Assembly: GCA_965120415.1 (NCBI GenBank)
Contig: CBCPNA010000005.1
Location: 24,787 to 88,786 of the forward strand
Length of the DNA: 64,000 bases
Direction: 5' to 3'
Source: CBCPNA01 sp965120415
GTDB taxonomy: Bacteria; Bacillota; Clostridia; Lachnospirales; CAG-274
This document shows, piece after piece, positions 37,289 to 46,162 of this stretch. The notes beneath the pieces are model-generated. The model did no database searches. It was given only the letters and a program-made list of their open reading frames with translations, and was not told the origin of the DNA. The position numbers were made by a program, and so were the translations under genes. Every line of letters begins with the position of its first letter. The first letter of the stretch is position 1.

Positions 37289-38632
37289 ATGTTTAACAAG
37301 ATATTAGTTGCTAACCGTGGAGAAATAGCGGTTAGGATAATAAGGGCTTGCCGTGAACTAGGGATAGAAACAGTTGCCGTATATTCAGAAGAGGATAAAT
37401 TTGCATTTCATACCCAGCTAGCAACAGAGGCTATTTGCATAGGGGGAGCTAAAAGCGAACAAAGCTATTTAAATATGAATAATATTATAAGCGCTGCTTG
37501 CTTAACAGGGGCAAACGCTATACATCCGGGGGTTGGCTTTCTATCAGAAAATGCTAAATTTGCAGAAATGTGCAAAGAGTGCAACATAAAGTTTATAGGC
37601 CCAGACCCAAAAATAATATCTATAATGGGTAATAAAGCAAACGCAAGAAAGCTTATGATAGAGGCAAAAGTACCGGTTATACCAGGGAGCGATGGGCTTG
37701 TAAAAAGCGTTGATGAGGCTAAAGATATAGCAAATAAAATAGGTTACCCTATTGTTATAAAAGCTGCTGCCGGAGGGGGCGGACGTGGTATAAAAGTTGT
37801 TAAAACAGAAGAAGATTTAGGAAAGGCATTTTTGGCATCTAAAACAGAGGCTAAAGCATATTTTGCAAACGATGGAGTATATATAGAAAAGCTTATACAA
37901 AATGCAAAACATATAGAAATACAAGTGCTTGCAGACGAATTTGGAGGAGTTGTACATTTAGGCGAGAGAGATTGCTCTATGCAGCGCAGAAAGCAAAAAC
38001 TTTTGGAAGAGGCTCCAGCAGTTGTATTAAATGAAAAAGTAAGAAAAGAAATGTGTGACGCTGCTATTAGGGCTGTTAAAGCATCTAAATATAAAAATGC
38101 TGGAACTATAGAATTTTTGTATTGTAAAAATGGCAAATTTTATTTTATGGAAATGAATACAAGAATACAGGTTGAGCATCCTATTACAGAGATGATAACA
38201 GATATAGATATAATAAAAGAACAAATAAAAATAGCATATGGTAAAAAGCTGTCATTTTCTCAAGAAGATATAAACTTTAGCGGACATAGCATAGAGTGCC
38301 GTATTAATGCTGAAGACCCAGAAAATAACTTTATACCTTGTCCGGGCACCATAGATTACCTTCTTTTGCCTAGTGGATGTAATGGACTTAGGGTTGATAG
38401 CGCTATTTATCCAGGGTATACGGTAAGTAGTTTTTATGATTCTATGATAGCAAAAGTTATAACAAGAGGCAAAACAAGGAAAGAAGCTATAGAAAAGATG
38501 AGAAGGGCGCTTAGCGAATTTGTTATAGAAGGGGTTAAAACAAATTTAGAATTTCAGCTTGAAATTTTGTACAATGAGGACTATATTAAAGGCAATTTTG
38601 ATACTTCATTTATCGATAATATAGTTACATAA
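37289..38632 (+). CDS. accC: Biotin carboxylase subunit of acetyl-CoA carboxylase
   Basis: ATP-grasp enzyme that carboxylates biotin on AccB. 447 residues. Glycine loop AAAGGGGRGIKVV and the active-site region MEMNTRIQVEHPITEMIT are clear. SD AGGAGG; 9 bases after fabZ. Confidence 0.97.
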   Translation: MFNKILVANRGEIAVRIIRACRELGIETVAVYSEEDKFAFHTQLATEAICIGGAKSEQSYLNMNNIISAACLTGANAIHPGVGFLSENAKFAEMCKECNIKFIGPDPKIISIMGNKANARKLMIEAKVPVIPGSDGLVKSVDEAKDIANKIGYPIVIKAAAGGGGRGIKVVKTEEDLGKAFLASKTEAKAYFANDGVYIEKLIQNAKHIEIQVLADEFGGVVHLGERDCSMQRRKQKLLEEAPAVVLNEKVRKEMCDAAIRAVKASKYKNAGTIEFLYCKNGKFYFMEMNTRIQVEHPITEMITDIDIIKEQIKIAYGKKLSFSQEDINFSGHSIECRINAEDPENNFIPCPGTIDYLLLPSGCNGLRVDSAIYPGYTVSSFYDSMIAKVITRGKTRKEAIEKMRRALSEFVIEGVKTNLEFQLEILYNEDYIKGNFDTSFIDNIVT

Positions 38633-38650
38633 AATTAAGTGGGGGGAAAT

Positions 38651-39499
38651 ATGGATTTATTTAAAAATAAAAAGCTTATTGATAAATTTGAAAAGAAAAA
38701 GGGCAAGCTATCTTCAAAGCCAGAGGTGCCTTCGGGGCTTTGTATAAAATGTTTAGGCTGTGGCAAGACGATTTATTCTAAAGAAATAGGTGTATATAAT
38801 ATTTGCCCAGAGTGCAAATTTTATTTTAGATTACCAGCAAGAAATAGGATAAAAATGATTGCGGATAAAAATATATTTGTAGAATTTGAAAAAGATATGA
38901 TAGCAAAAAACCCACTAGAATATCCTAATTATGAAGAAAAAATAAAAAATTTAAAACAAAAAACAGGCTTAAACGACGCTGTTATAACAGGCAAATGCCA
39001 AATATATGGCAAAGACTGTGTTTTGGCTGTAATGGACTCACGCTTTATAATGGGGAGCATGGGTTCTGTTGTAGGAGAAAAGATAACAAGAGCTTTTGAA
39101 TATGCAACTAAAAATAGGCTACCTATCGTTATTTTTACGGCATCTGGAGGGGCAAGGATGCAAGAGGGGATAATATCGCTTATGCAAATGGCAAAAGTTT
39201 GTGCTGCTGTTTCTAAACATAGCGAAGAGGGGCTTTTGTATGTAACTGTATTAACAGACCCAACGACAGGTGGAGTTACAGCAAGCTTTGCTATGCTAGG
39301 AGATATTATTTTGTCTGAGCCAAAAGCTTTAATAGGCTTTGCAGGCCCACGTGTTATAGAGCAGACAATAAAGCAAAAATTGCCTGAAGGCTTTCAGACA
39401 GCTGAATTTCTTTTAGAGCATGGCTTTATAGATGCTATAGTTGAAAGAGAGAATATAAAAAGAACTCTTTCTATTATTTTAAAATTACATCAAAATTAG
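38651..39499 (+). CDS. accD: Acetyl-CoA carboxylase carboxyltransferase subunit beta
   Basis: Half of the carboxyltransferase that moves CO2 from biotin to acetyl-CoA. 282 residues from the ATG at 38651, with GGGGGGA upstream (a GTG at 38639 overlaps that SD). The N-terminal zinc ribbon is C-I-K-C-L-G-C ... C-P-E-C, and the crotonase fold has [10 protein letters not shown] and [17 protein letters not shown]. Confidence 0.95.
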   Translation: MDLFKNKKLIDKFEKKKGKLSSKPEVPSGLCIKCLGCGKTIYSKEIGVYNICPECKFYFRLPARNRIKMIADKNIFVEFEKDMIAKNPLEYPNYEEKIKNLKQKTGLNDAVITGKCQIYGKDCVLAVMDSRFIMGSMGSVVGEKITRAFEYATKNRLPIVIFTASGGARMQEGIISLMQMAKVCAAVSKHSEEGLLYVTVLTDPTTGGVTASFAMLGDIILSEPKALIGFAGPRVIEQTIKQKLPEGFQTAEFLLEHGFIDAIVERENIKRTLSIILKLHQN

Positions 39500-39830
39500 G
39501 AAAGCAGGCAAAAATATAAATAAACTATAAAGAAAAAATATTACAAAGCTTAAAATAGATAAAAAAGCTATGTAGAAAGATAATATAAAATTTTGGATAT
39601 AAAAGGCTTACAGGCAATTAGCAGAGCAGGTAAAATTTATAAAGCAAAAAATGAGCAAAATATAAAAATAAAGCTGGAAAGGAGTAAGCCAAAACAAAAA
39701 ATATAAAGCTTGAAACGGATAAAAAAGCTATAAAAGCTAATACAAAAATAGCATTACAGCACATTATATTTATATTACATCAATATTACATCAAGATTTA
39801 TATATTTATAAAATTTTGGCAGAGGATATT
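39500..39830 (+). repeat. accD-accA spacer with diverged direct repeat
   Basis: 331 bases without a convincing ORF, unusual in an operon whose other gaps are under 30 bases. A 27-base stretch at 39545-39571 recurs at 39705-39731 (offset 160, about three differences). ATTACATCA at the end of accD recurs near 39773 and 39787. The plus strand is very rich in A and G. It looks like duplicated and decayed sequence. Confidence 0.5.
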
Positions 39831-40628
39831 ATGTTAAGTGCTTTTGAAATAGTTAAACTAGCAAGAAAAACAACAAGACCAACAGCTAAACAATATATAG
39901 ATTATATTTTTACAGACTTTATAGAATTGCATGGAGATAGACTATTTAAAGACGATAAATCTATAATTTGTGGCTTAGGTTTTTTAGAAAATATGCCGGT
40001 TACTATTATAGCTATTCAAAAGGGGCAAACGCTAGAAGAAAATGCAAAAAGAAATTTTGGCTCGCCACACCCCGAAGGATATAGAAAAGCTTTAAGATTT
40101 ATGAAACAGGCAGAAAAGTTTAAAAGACCTATTATAACATTTATAAACACAGCTGGCGCATATTGCGGTATAGAGGCAGAGGAAAGAGGGCAAGGGCAAG
40201 CTATAGCCAAAAATCTTTTGGAAATGTCTAGCCTTAAAACACAAACAATAGCTATTGTTATAGGAGAAGGTGGTAGCGGAGGAGCTTTAGCCCTTTCTGT
40301 AACGGATAGAATATGGATGCTAGAAAATTCTGTTTATTCTATACTTTCACCAGAGGGGTTTGCTAGCATTTTATGGAAAGATATAACAAAAGCTAAAGAT
40401 GCTGCTGAGCTTATGAAAATAACGGCAAAAGACTTGTATAAGCTAGGTATAATAGAAAAGGTTATACCAGAGGCTGAAGGAGGAGCAGAAAAAGATTTTG
40501 CATACACGGCTTATAACCTAAAAGAAGAACTTGTTAAAGAAATTAATTATTTAAAAACAATACCAATAGAACAACTTTTAGAAAATAGATATAATAAATT
40601 TAGAAAAATAGGAGAATATGAAGAATAA
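39831..40628 (+). CDS. accA: Acetyl-CoA carboxylase carboxyltransferase subunit alpha
   Basis: Partner of AccD. 265 residues from the ATG at 39831 (AGAGGA upstream); the N-terminus [19 protein letters not shown] then aligns with other AccA proteins, whereas a TTG at 39816 adds five residues without an SD. The crotonase-type region includes [11 protein letters not shown]. Last gene of the operon. Confidence 0.94.
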   Translation: MLSAFEIVKLARKTTRPTAKQYIDYIFTDFIELHGDRLFKDDKSIICGLGFLENMPVTIIAIQKGQTLEENAKRNFGSPHPEGYRKALRFMKQAEKFKRPIITFINTAGAYCGIEAEERGQGQAIAKNLLEMSSLKTQTIAIVIGEGGSGGALALSVTDRIWMLENSVYSILSPEGFASILWKDITKAKDAAELMKITAKDLYKLGIIEKVIPEAEGGAEKDFAYTAYNLKEELVKEINYLKTIPIEQLLENRYNKFRKIGEYEE

Positions 40629-40943
40629 AGAATTAATAAAAAAGCGCTAGGATAGGCTTATACAGGCATATTTTAGCATTTTTTTATACAAAAAAATACC
40701 TTGCTTTAGCATCTTTATTATTTTTTATCCTTTTTGGGTTTTTACTTAAAAGATGGGAAAATTATAAAGTAGTAGTAAAAAGGGTTTAAGGATATAAAAT
40801 AAAAGTAGAGTAGCTTGATGAGTTTTCATTTACATAATAAGTATCAAAAACTAAAAAATGGATAAAATTACAAAAAAAGTTGTAAAAAATGGTAAAATTT
40901 TTATATCTTATCTAAAAAACACAAAAATTTTATAAAAAAGTTC
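40629..40943 (+). other. Spacer after the fatty acid operon
   Basis: No gene. A poor hairpin (GCGCTA ... TTAGC followed by seven T, about 40642-40687) may terminate the operon. Confidence 0.35.
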
Positions 40944-40972
40944 TTGAAATATTTAAAATTTTATAGTATGAT
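40944..40972 (+). promoter_or_regulatory. Promoter of the 41.3 kb gene
   Basis: TTGAAA (40944-40949), 17-base spacer, TATGAT (40967-40972). It leaves a leader of about 300 bases. Confidence 0.65.
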
Positions 40973-40978
40973 ATATGT

Positions 40979-41283
40979 ACAATTAAATTAAAGGTGTTAA
41001 ATGAGAAGGTGTTATGTTTTAGTACTTACCTAAAATATAATAATTATGGTTTAATTGTTTAAAATAATTTTAGGGGGGGTTATTTTGAGAATAAAGAAGT
41101 GATGATATTTAGTATTTTAATTATAAAGATGTTTAACAGTAAAGCTTAGCATATATGGGGCTTTTGTTATGCTAAAGCTTATTATTTTAGCTACTATTTT
41201 ATACAGATAGTATTTTTCTTTACATATAAAGAAGGTTGCTTAATTTAGCATTATTTAAAATTTTTAGAGGGGGATATTTTATT
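40979..41283 (+). promoter_or_regulatory. Long leader with short ORFs and hairpin
   Basis: Contains a 10-codon ORF at 41001-41033 (MRRCYVLVLT) with AAGGTG four bases upstream, a five-codon TTG ORF near 41085 behind AGGGGGG, and a 12-base inverted repeat, AAGCTTAGCATA (41143-41154) against TATGCTAAAGCTT (41169-41181, one bulge). This resembles leaders controlled by peptide translation, but no known class is recognised. Confidence 0.4.
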
Positions 41284-41964
41284 ATGGGGATAAATATTAT
41301 TGATAGTGCAAATGATAGTACAGAAAAGTCAGAAGGAATTTTAGGAAAAATTTGCGAAGCTACAAAAAAAAGTATTGCTGAGTGCGAGAAGGCAATATCA
41401 ACATTAAATGATAATAATAGCCAAAGATCTAAAGAAGAAGTAATAGAAATACTAGACGGCTATTTAGAGTTTTTTAAGTTAGAAAAACAAAAAAGAGATA
41501 CAATATCAACAAAATTAGGAGAAAGCATTGATTCTAAATCTGTGCCAGCGCTTAAAGAACTAAGGAACGAGATATTATTATCAGGGCTTGAGCAAATATC
41601 TGCTACTTCAAAATCTATGCTTATGCAAAGAGAGTTTGCTGTAGTTGACAATCAAATTTCTTACATAAAATCAATAATTAGTAGTCAACCAGGTATACAA
41701 TCAATTTATTCATTTTGTGGCTCTAGAATAAATTATATCAAAGGATATGTTGATGAAAAAGTAAAAGACAAAAACATATCATACAGTCAAGATTATTTAG
41801 AAGAAAATCCAAAAGAGCAACAACGCCAAGCAAGAAGAGGCGTTAAAGAAACGATGCGTAGTAATCTTGCAAAAGCAAAAAAAGAAAATGAAGAAATGAT
41901 AAGAGAACAAAGATTAGCAAAACAATCTTTAAAACGTGCTAGCGAGCATGCAGAGGTATTATAG
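41284..41964 (+). CDS. Unrecognised helical protein
   Basis: 226 residues from the ATG at 41284 (GAGGGGGA upstream; an in-frame start at 41236 has no SD). No signal peptide or membrane helix. The sequence is rich in Lys, Glu, Ser and Gln and is predicted helical, with likely coiled coil near the C-terminus (about 175-220, RRGVKETMRSNLAKAKKENE and following). I do not recognise a domain. It lies 14 bases before the tyrosine recombinase and may be co-transcribed with it. Confidence 0.6.
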   Translation: MGINIIDSANDSTEKSEGILGKICEATKKSIAECEKAISTLNDNNSQRSKEEVIEILDGYLEFFKLEKQKRDTISTKLGESIDSKSVPALKELRNEILLSGLEQISATSKSMLMQREFAVVDNQISYIKSIISSQPGIQSIYSFCGSRINYIKGYVDEKVKDKNISYSQDYLEENPKEQQRQARRGVKETMRSNLAKAKKENEEMIREQRLAKQSLKRASEHAEVL

Positions 41965-41978
41965 GCAGTATTTAAGAG

Positions 41979-43040
41979 GTGATTTTTATCGATTATGTAA
42001 AGCTTATAGAAGCTGAATATATAAAAAAATTACATAATATTTTGGAGCAATTACCCTTTTTTTGTAAAGAATTTTTTGTTAGCATAGCGCAGTCTACCGC
42101 TCCTAAAACAAGGGTTGGGTATGCGCTTGATATCAAAACATTTTTCTATTTTTTAATAAATGAGGTAGAGCATTTTTACCAAAAAGATATAAAAGATATA
42201 TCTATAGAAGATTTAAAAACTATAGATAATAAGTTAATAGAAGAATTTTTGCTTTATTTATCATGCTATAAAAAAGAAGATAAATTTTACAACATAATAA
42301 CTATACTAAATGAAGAAAAGGGCAAATCAAGAAAGCTTGCATCCATAAGAAGGCTTTTTGCCTATTTGTACAAAAATAAATATATTTATGCAAACCCGGT
42401 ATCTTTTGTAGAAACGCCAAAGATACATCAAAAAAGCATTACCTTTTTAGAGCCAGACGAAGTTGCACGCCTGCTTGATTTAGTAGAAGAAGGTAAGGAG
42501 CTTACAGATGCACAAAAAAAGTACCATAAATATAACAAGACAAGAGATTTTGCTATAATAACTTTACTGCTTGGTACCGGAATGCGTGTTTCGGAATGTG
42601 TTGGTATAGATATAAATCACATAGATTTTAAAACAAATTCTATAAAAATTACAAGAAAAGGTGGTAATGAGGTTATACTATATTTTGGAGAAGAAGTATT
42701 TGATGCTTTATACGAATATTTAAAGCATAGGGAGCTTATAGAGCCTTTAAAAGGGCATGAAGATGCGTTTTTTCTTTCTATGCAAAAAAGAAGGATAAAT
42801 GTTAGAACAGTCCAAAATCTTGTCCAAAAATACGCCAAAATAATAACTCCACTTAAAAAAATTTCACCTCACAAATTAAGGAGTACCTACGGTACAAATC
42901 TTTATGAAGAAACGGGCGATATATATCTTGTTGCCGACGTTTTGGGGCATGCAGATGTAAATACAACTAAAAAGCATTATGCAAGGATGTCCGATGAAAA
43001 TAGAAGAAAAGCCGGAAGAATAATAAAATTAAGAAAATAG
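41979..43040 (+). CDS. Tyrosine recombinase (XerC/XerD type)
   Basis: Site-specific recombinase, about 353 residues: N-terminal SAM-like core-binding domain and C-terminal catalytic domain. Catalytic residues are visible: Arg in GTGMRVSEC, Lys in KITRKGGN, the HKLR box (SPHKLRSTYG), His in LGHADVNTTKKHYAR and the tyrosine after it. It could be the dimer-resolution recombinase or an orphan integrase; no att-like repeats or mobile genes flank it. The start is uncertain: the GTG at 41979 lies inside the best SD, AAGAGGTGA (41974-41982). Initiation at a non-canonical ATT or ATC at 41982-41990 would give normal spacing. Confidence 0.85.
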   Translation: MIFIDYVKLIEAEYIKKLHNILEQLPFFCKEFFVSIAQSTAPKTRVGYALDIKTFFYFLINEVEHFYQKDIKDISIEDLKTIDNKLIEEFLLYLSCYKKEDKFYNIITILNEEKGKSRKLASIRRLFAYLYKNKYIYANPVSFVETPKIHQKSITFLEPDEVARLLDLVEEGKELTDAQKKYHKYNKTRDFAIITLLLGTGMRVSECVGIDINHIDFKTNSIKITRKGGNEVILYFGEEVFDALYEYLKHRELIEPLKGHEDAFFLSMQKRRINVRTVQNLVQKYAKIITPLKKISPHKLRSTYGTNLYEETGDIYLVADVLGHADVNTTKKHYARMSDENRRKAGRIIKLRK

Positions 43041-43042
43041 AT

Positions 43043-43588
43043 ATGGAAGTTTTTATATTATACAAAAAAGACATTAAAATAAATTCAAGCATTATTATAA
43101 GCTATATATATTATAAAAAATTTAAAAAATTATTAGATTTTAGCTTTATTTTAAAAGATAAAAATGATAAGCCTTATTTAAAAAATAATGAATTTTTTTT
43201 TAATATAAGCCACTGTAAAAGCTATATTTGCATAGCTATAGGTAGTAGCCCTGTTGGTATAGATATAGAAGAAGAAAGGCATATTAAAAAAAATGCTATA
43301 GATAAATTTTTAACAAAAGAGGAGCAAAATAGCAAAATATCTCCTTTGCAATATTGGGTTATAAAAGAGGCTTATAGCAAATATGTAGGATACGGGCTTA
43401 GGATGGATTTTAAAACAATTAGTATAAAAAATATTAAAAAAAGTCTGATTTTGCATAATCTTAGTAGTGAACATTATATTTGCTACGCAGTATCAAAAAA
43501 TAAGCTTAAAAATATAGAAATTTTACGATTAAACGATTTATTAAATTTTATTAAAGCTTATAATTTAAGGAGTTTTTATGAATATTAA
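43043..43588 (+). CDS. 4'-phosphopantetheinyl transferase, Sfp type
   Basis: Transfers phosphopantetheine from CoA to a carrier protein. 181 residues. Motifs NISHCKSYICIA, VGIDIEEE and WVIKEAYSKYVG match the Sfp/HetI family rather than the short AcpS. No NRPS or PKS gene is nearby, while the fatty acid operon lies just upstream, so its target may be the fatty acid ACP; that is inference. Its 3' end overlaps engB by 11 bases. Confidence 0.87.
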   Translation: MEVFILYKKDIKINSSIIISYIYYKKFKKLLDFSFILKDKNDKPYLKNNEFFFNISHCKSYICIAIGSSPVGIDIEEERHIKKNAIDKFLTKEEQNSKISPLQYWVIKEAYSKYVGYGLRMDFKTISIKNIKKSLILHNLSSEHYICYAVSKNKLKNIEILRLNDLLNFIKAYNLRSFYEY

Positions 43589-44165
43589 CAATGTTATATT
43601 AAAGGCAGTTGCTGTTAAAAAAGAGCAATATCCTGATGAAAGCTATCCAGAAATAGCGTTTGTTGGTAGATCTAATGTCGGTAAGTCATCACTTCTTAAT
43701 ACTATGTTTAACAGAAAGGCATTAGCCAAAACAAGCTCAAGCCCAGGCAAAACAAGAACAATCAATTTTTATCTTGTTGAAGATAAGGTATATTTTGTTG
43801 ATTTGCCAGGTTATGGATATGCAAAAGCGCCTAAAATAGAAATAAAAAAATGGGGCAAGATGATAGAATTTTATTTAACTAAAAGAAATACTTTAAAGGC
43901 GATTGTTTTGCTAATCGATATAAGGCATAAGCCCTCTGAAGATGATAAATTAATGTATGAATGGCTAAAATATTATAATTATAAAATAATTATTGTAGCG
44001 ACAAAATTAGATAAAATTAAAAAAAATCAATTAAATAAACATTTAAATATTATAAAAGATTTTTTAAATCTTGCTAAAGAAGAAGTAATTATTCCTTTTT
44101 CTAGCCTTACAAAAAAAGGAAGAGAAGACTTATGGGTTATTTTAAATAAAATGTTGACAAATTGA
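43578..44165 (+). CDS. engB: Ribosome biogenesis GTPase EngB/YsxC
   Basis: Essential GTPase in large-subunit assembly. 195 residues with G1 GRSNVGKSS, G3 DLPGYGYAK, G4 TKLD and G5-region PFSSLTKKG. SD AAGGAG lies inside the end of the PPTase gene. Confidence 0.95.
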   Translation: MNINNVILKAVAVKKEQYPDESYPEIAFVGRSNVGKSSLLNTMFNRKALAKTSSSPGKTRTINFYLVEDKVYFVDLPGYGYAKAPKIEIKKWGKMIEFYLTKRNTLKAIVLLIDIRHKPSEDDKLMYEWLKYYNYKIIIVATKLDKIKKNQLNKHLNIIKDFLNLAKEEVIIPFSSLTKKGREDLWVILNKMLTN

Positions 44166-44232
44166 TATTTTATTAAACTACAGTATTTTATAAAATAATT
44201 ATATGTTTATTATGGAGGAGGGGATTTACTTT

Positions 44233-44517
44233 ATGTTTATTATGGAGGATAGTGTTATTTTTAAAAATGTATTGGGAGAAGAGAAGGTTATAAAATATTT
44301 CTTATCTGAAAGAAACTTTGATAACTTTTCTGTTTATGGCTTTAGGCTTGAAAAATTAAGCATAGAAAATAAAATAGAAGAGGCGTCAGAAGTTTTAGAT
44401 TTTACAGAAGATGAAATTTTTGCGAAAGATGTATTTTTTAAAATTAGAGATGGTATAGTTACGCCGATAACACTAGTAGATGTTTTAGATAATTTTTTGA
44501 CTCTATATGAAGAATAA
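44233..44517 (+). CDS. Small DUF6514-like protein
   Basis: 94 residues from the ATG at 44233. A 17-base repeat duplicates the start region: the copy at 44203-44219 supplies GGAGGAGGGG as SD for the ATG in the copy at 44233. The C-terminal pattern ending in VTPITLVDVLDNFL, with YGFRLEKL in the first half, resembles the DUF6514 family of Clostridia as I remember it. Function unknown. Confidence 0.6.
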   Translation: MFIMEDSVIFKNVLGEEKVIKYFLSERNFDNFSVYGFRLEKLSIENKIEEASEVLDFTEDEIFAKDVFFKIRDGIVTPITLVDVLDNFLTLYEE

Positions 44518-44528
44518 TTGCTTTTATT

Positions 44529-44560
44529 AAGTCTATGCATTATGCATAGGCTTTAATTTT
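44529..44560 (+). terminator. Terminator after the DUF6514-like gene
   Basis: Eleven-base stem (44529-44539 with 44543-44553, one T-G pair) and a 3-base loop, followed by TTTAATTTT. Confidence 0.75.
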
Positions 44561-44655
44561 GCGTTTATTATATAAAAATTTGGTAATTTTTTGCTATTAT
44601 AATACATTTATTATAAACAAAATGTATTAATATAAATATATTTATGAATAAATAC

Positions 44656-44684
44656 TTGTATTTTTTAAAAAAATATAATATAAT
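44656..44684 (+). promoter_or_regulatory. Promoter of tmRNA
   Basis: TTGTAT (44656-44661), 17-base spacer, TATAAT (44679-44684), about 12 bases before the mature 5' end. Confidence 0.8.
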
Positions 44685-44695
44685 GAAAGGCATGT

Positions 44696-45043
44696 GGGGA
44701 TGCAATGGTATTCGACGGGGGCAATGGAGATAAAAATAGCCATTTGTAGATGGCACTACATTAAAAGCCTAACCTTAAAAAATAAACGATAAAAAAGAAT
44801 TATCTTTAGCTGCTTAATTTAAAAGCAGCCGCTAGCCTTTAGCCACTCACAGCTTTAGCTCTAGCGTCGATTTTGTGAGCAACGTTGTTTTGTAAGCTTT
44901 GCCAAAACAACAGATTTTATGAAGCTACTTGCATGATATTTTGTTAGTTATTAATTATGTATAGGAATTTTTTAAACTAACTGTAATGGGAGAAGTTTTT
45001 ATCAACATGCTTTCGGACAGGAGTTCGATTCTCCTCATCTCCA
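44696..45043 (+). ncRNA. ssrA: tmRNA
   Basis: Rescues stalled ribosomes and tags the nascent protein. One-piece type, 348 bases. Acceptor GGGGATG/CATCTCC, 5' GGGGATGCAATGG, and the T arm GGAG-TTCGATT-CTCC with encoded CCA. The tag ORF appears to be 44782-44817, giving (I)NDKKELSLAA and a TAA stop; the resume codon is uncertain. The tag ends SLAA instead of the more common ALAA. Pseudoknot-like G/C-rich segments follow. Confidence 0.93.
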
Positions 45044-45069
45044 TTTTATTATAAATATTTAATAAAATA

Positions 45070-45098
45070 TTGACAAAATTTTAAAAATAATTTATAAT
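45070..45098 (+). promoter_or_regulatory. Consensus promoter of rplJ-rplL
   Basis: TTGACA (45070-45075), 17-base spacer, TATAAT (45093-45098): perfect in both boxes. Confidence 0.88.
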
Positions 45099-45108
45099 CA
45101 AAATAAGT

Positions 45109-45210
45109 GCCGTAGACAGTAGGTGTTTTTACGTAATGCTTTATGCAACCTACCGAGGATTAATCTGTGTTGTTATTGCTGGCGCTTGTCAGCTTTTTAT
45201 TTTTTACGGC
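45109..45210 (+). ncRNA. Ribosomal protein L10 leader
   Basis: Autoregulatory mRNA leader bound by L10(L12)4. Typical features: GCCGTAGACAGTAGGTG near the 5' end, CAACCTACCGAGG, and a closing stem GCCGTA/TACGGC (45109-45114 with 45205-45210). Inside it, GCTGGC/GTCAGC (45178-45193) followed by TTTTTATTTTTT can act as an attenuator terminator. Confidence 0.85.
45178..45205 (+). terminator. Attenuator hairpin in the L10 leader
   Basis: Six-base stem with one G-T pair and a GCTT loop, followed by a T-rich run, upstream of rplJ. Confidence 0.65.
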
Positions 45211-45240
45211 TAATTCCTTACATTTATAGGAGGTATAAAA

Positions 45241-45726
45241 ATGGCTAAAGTGGAACAAAAACAAGTCATAGTTAATGAAATCAAGCAAAAGCTTGAAAAA
45301 GCGACTTCGGCTGTTTTAGTTGATGCACGTGGGCTTACTGTTTCTCAAGATACTGCTCTTAGAAAGTCTTTAAGAGAGGCTGGAGTTGACTATAAAGTCT
45401 ACAAAAACACTATGATGAATTTTGCTATAACAGGCACTTCATTTGAAAGCCTTTCTAAGCATTTAGAAGGTCCTAGTGCGCTTGCTATATGCTATGAAGA
45501 TCCAACTGTAGCAGCTGCTATTTTAAACAAATTTAAAGAAGATGCTAAATCTTTAGAATTTAAAGCTGGAGTTATTGAAGGGGTATATTATGATACAAAA
45601 GGTATGGAAATTATAGCAGACATACCATCAAGAGAAGTTTTGTTATCAAGACTTTTAGGTTCTTTCAAATCTCCTATTGCATCATTTGCACGTGTTGTTA
45701 AAGCTATTGCAGAAAAAGATGCATAG
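45241..45726 (+). CDS. rplJ: 50S ribosomal protein L10
   Basis: Base of the ribosomal stalk; binds L7/L12 dimers through its C-terminal helix. 161 residues beginning MAKVEQKQVIVNEIKQKL, with VDARGLTV and the YKVYKNTMM segment. SD AGGAGG. rplK and rplA, which often precede it, are absent; ssrA is upstream instead. Confidence 0.95.
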   Translation: MAKVEQKQVIVNEIKQKLEKATSAVLVDARGLTVSQDTALRKSLREAGVDYKVYKNTMMNFAITGTSFESLSKHLEGPSALAICYEDPTVAAAILNKFKEDAKSLEFKAGVIEGVYYDTKGMEIIADIPSREVLLSRLLGSFKSPIASFARVVKAIAEKDA

Positions 45727-45768
45727 CTAATGTTTTATTAATTTTATTTTTTAATGGAGGATTTTAAA

Positions 45769-46149
45769 ATGGCTAAATTATCAATTGAAGAAATTATTTC
45801 TGCTGTTAAAGAGCTTTCTGTTTTGGAGCTTAATGACTTAGTTAAAGCTTGCGAAGAAGAATTTGGTGTTTCTGCTGCTGCTGGAGTTGTTGCTGTTGCT
45901 GGCGGAGCTGCTGGTGGCGGAGGCGCTGAAGAAAAAACAGAATTTAACGTTGAGCTTACAGAAGTGCCTGCAGATGCTAAAGTTAAAGCTATAAAAGTTG
46001 TTAGAGAATTAACTGGGCTTGGTCTTAAAGAGGCTAAAGAAATTGTTGATGGAGTACCTAAAGTATTTAAAGAAGGTATTTCTAAAGAAGATGCTGAAAA
46101 CTGTAAAGCTAAATTAGAAGAAGTTGGAGCAAAAGTTACCTTAAAATAA
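45769..46149 (+). CDS. rplL: 50S ribosomal protein L7/L12
   Basis: Stalk protein that recruits translational GTPases. 126 residues from the ATG at 45769 (GGAGG upstream; an in-frame ATG at 45754 overlaps that SD). Ala/Gly hinge [16 protein letters not shown] and C-terminal domain [20 protein letters not shown] are standard. Confidence 0.96.
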   Translation: MAKLSIEEIISAVKELSVLELNDLVKACEEEFGVSAAAGVVAVAGGAAGGGGAEEKTEFNVELTEVPADAKVKAIKVVRELTGLGLKEAKEIVDGVPKVFKEGISKEDAENCKAKLEEVGAKVTLK

Positions 46150-46162
46150 TCTTGCATAGATT

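Noticed and set aside
39500..39830. Possible CRISPR array or insertion sequence in the accD-accA gap
   Set aside because: Repeats are diverged and only two copies, with no regular spacers, terminal inverted repeats or transposase.
41979..43040. Prophage or genomic island integrase
   Set aside because: No phage genes, no tRNA end or duplicated att site nearby; flanked by housekeeping genes.
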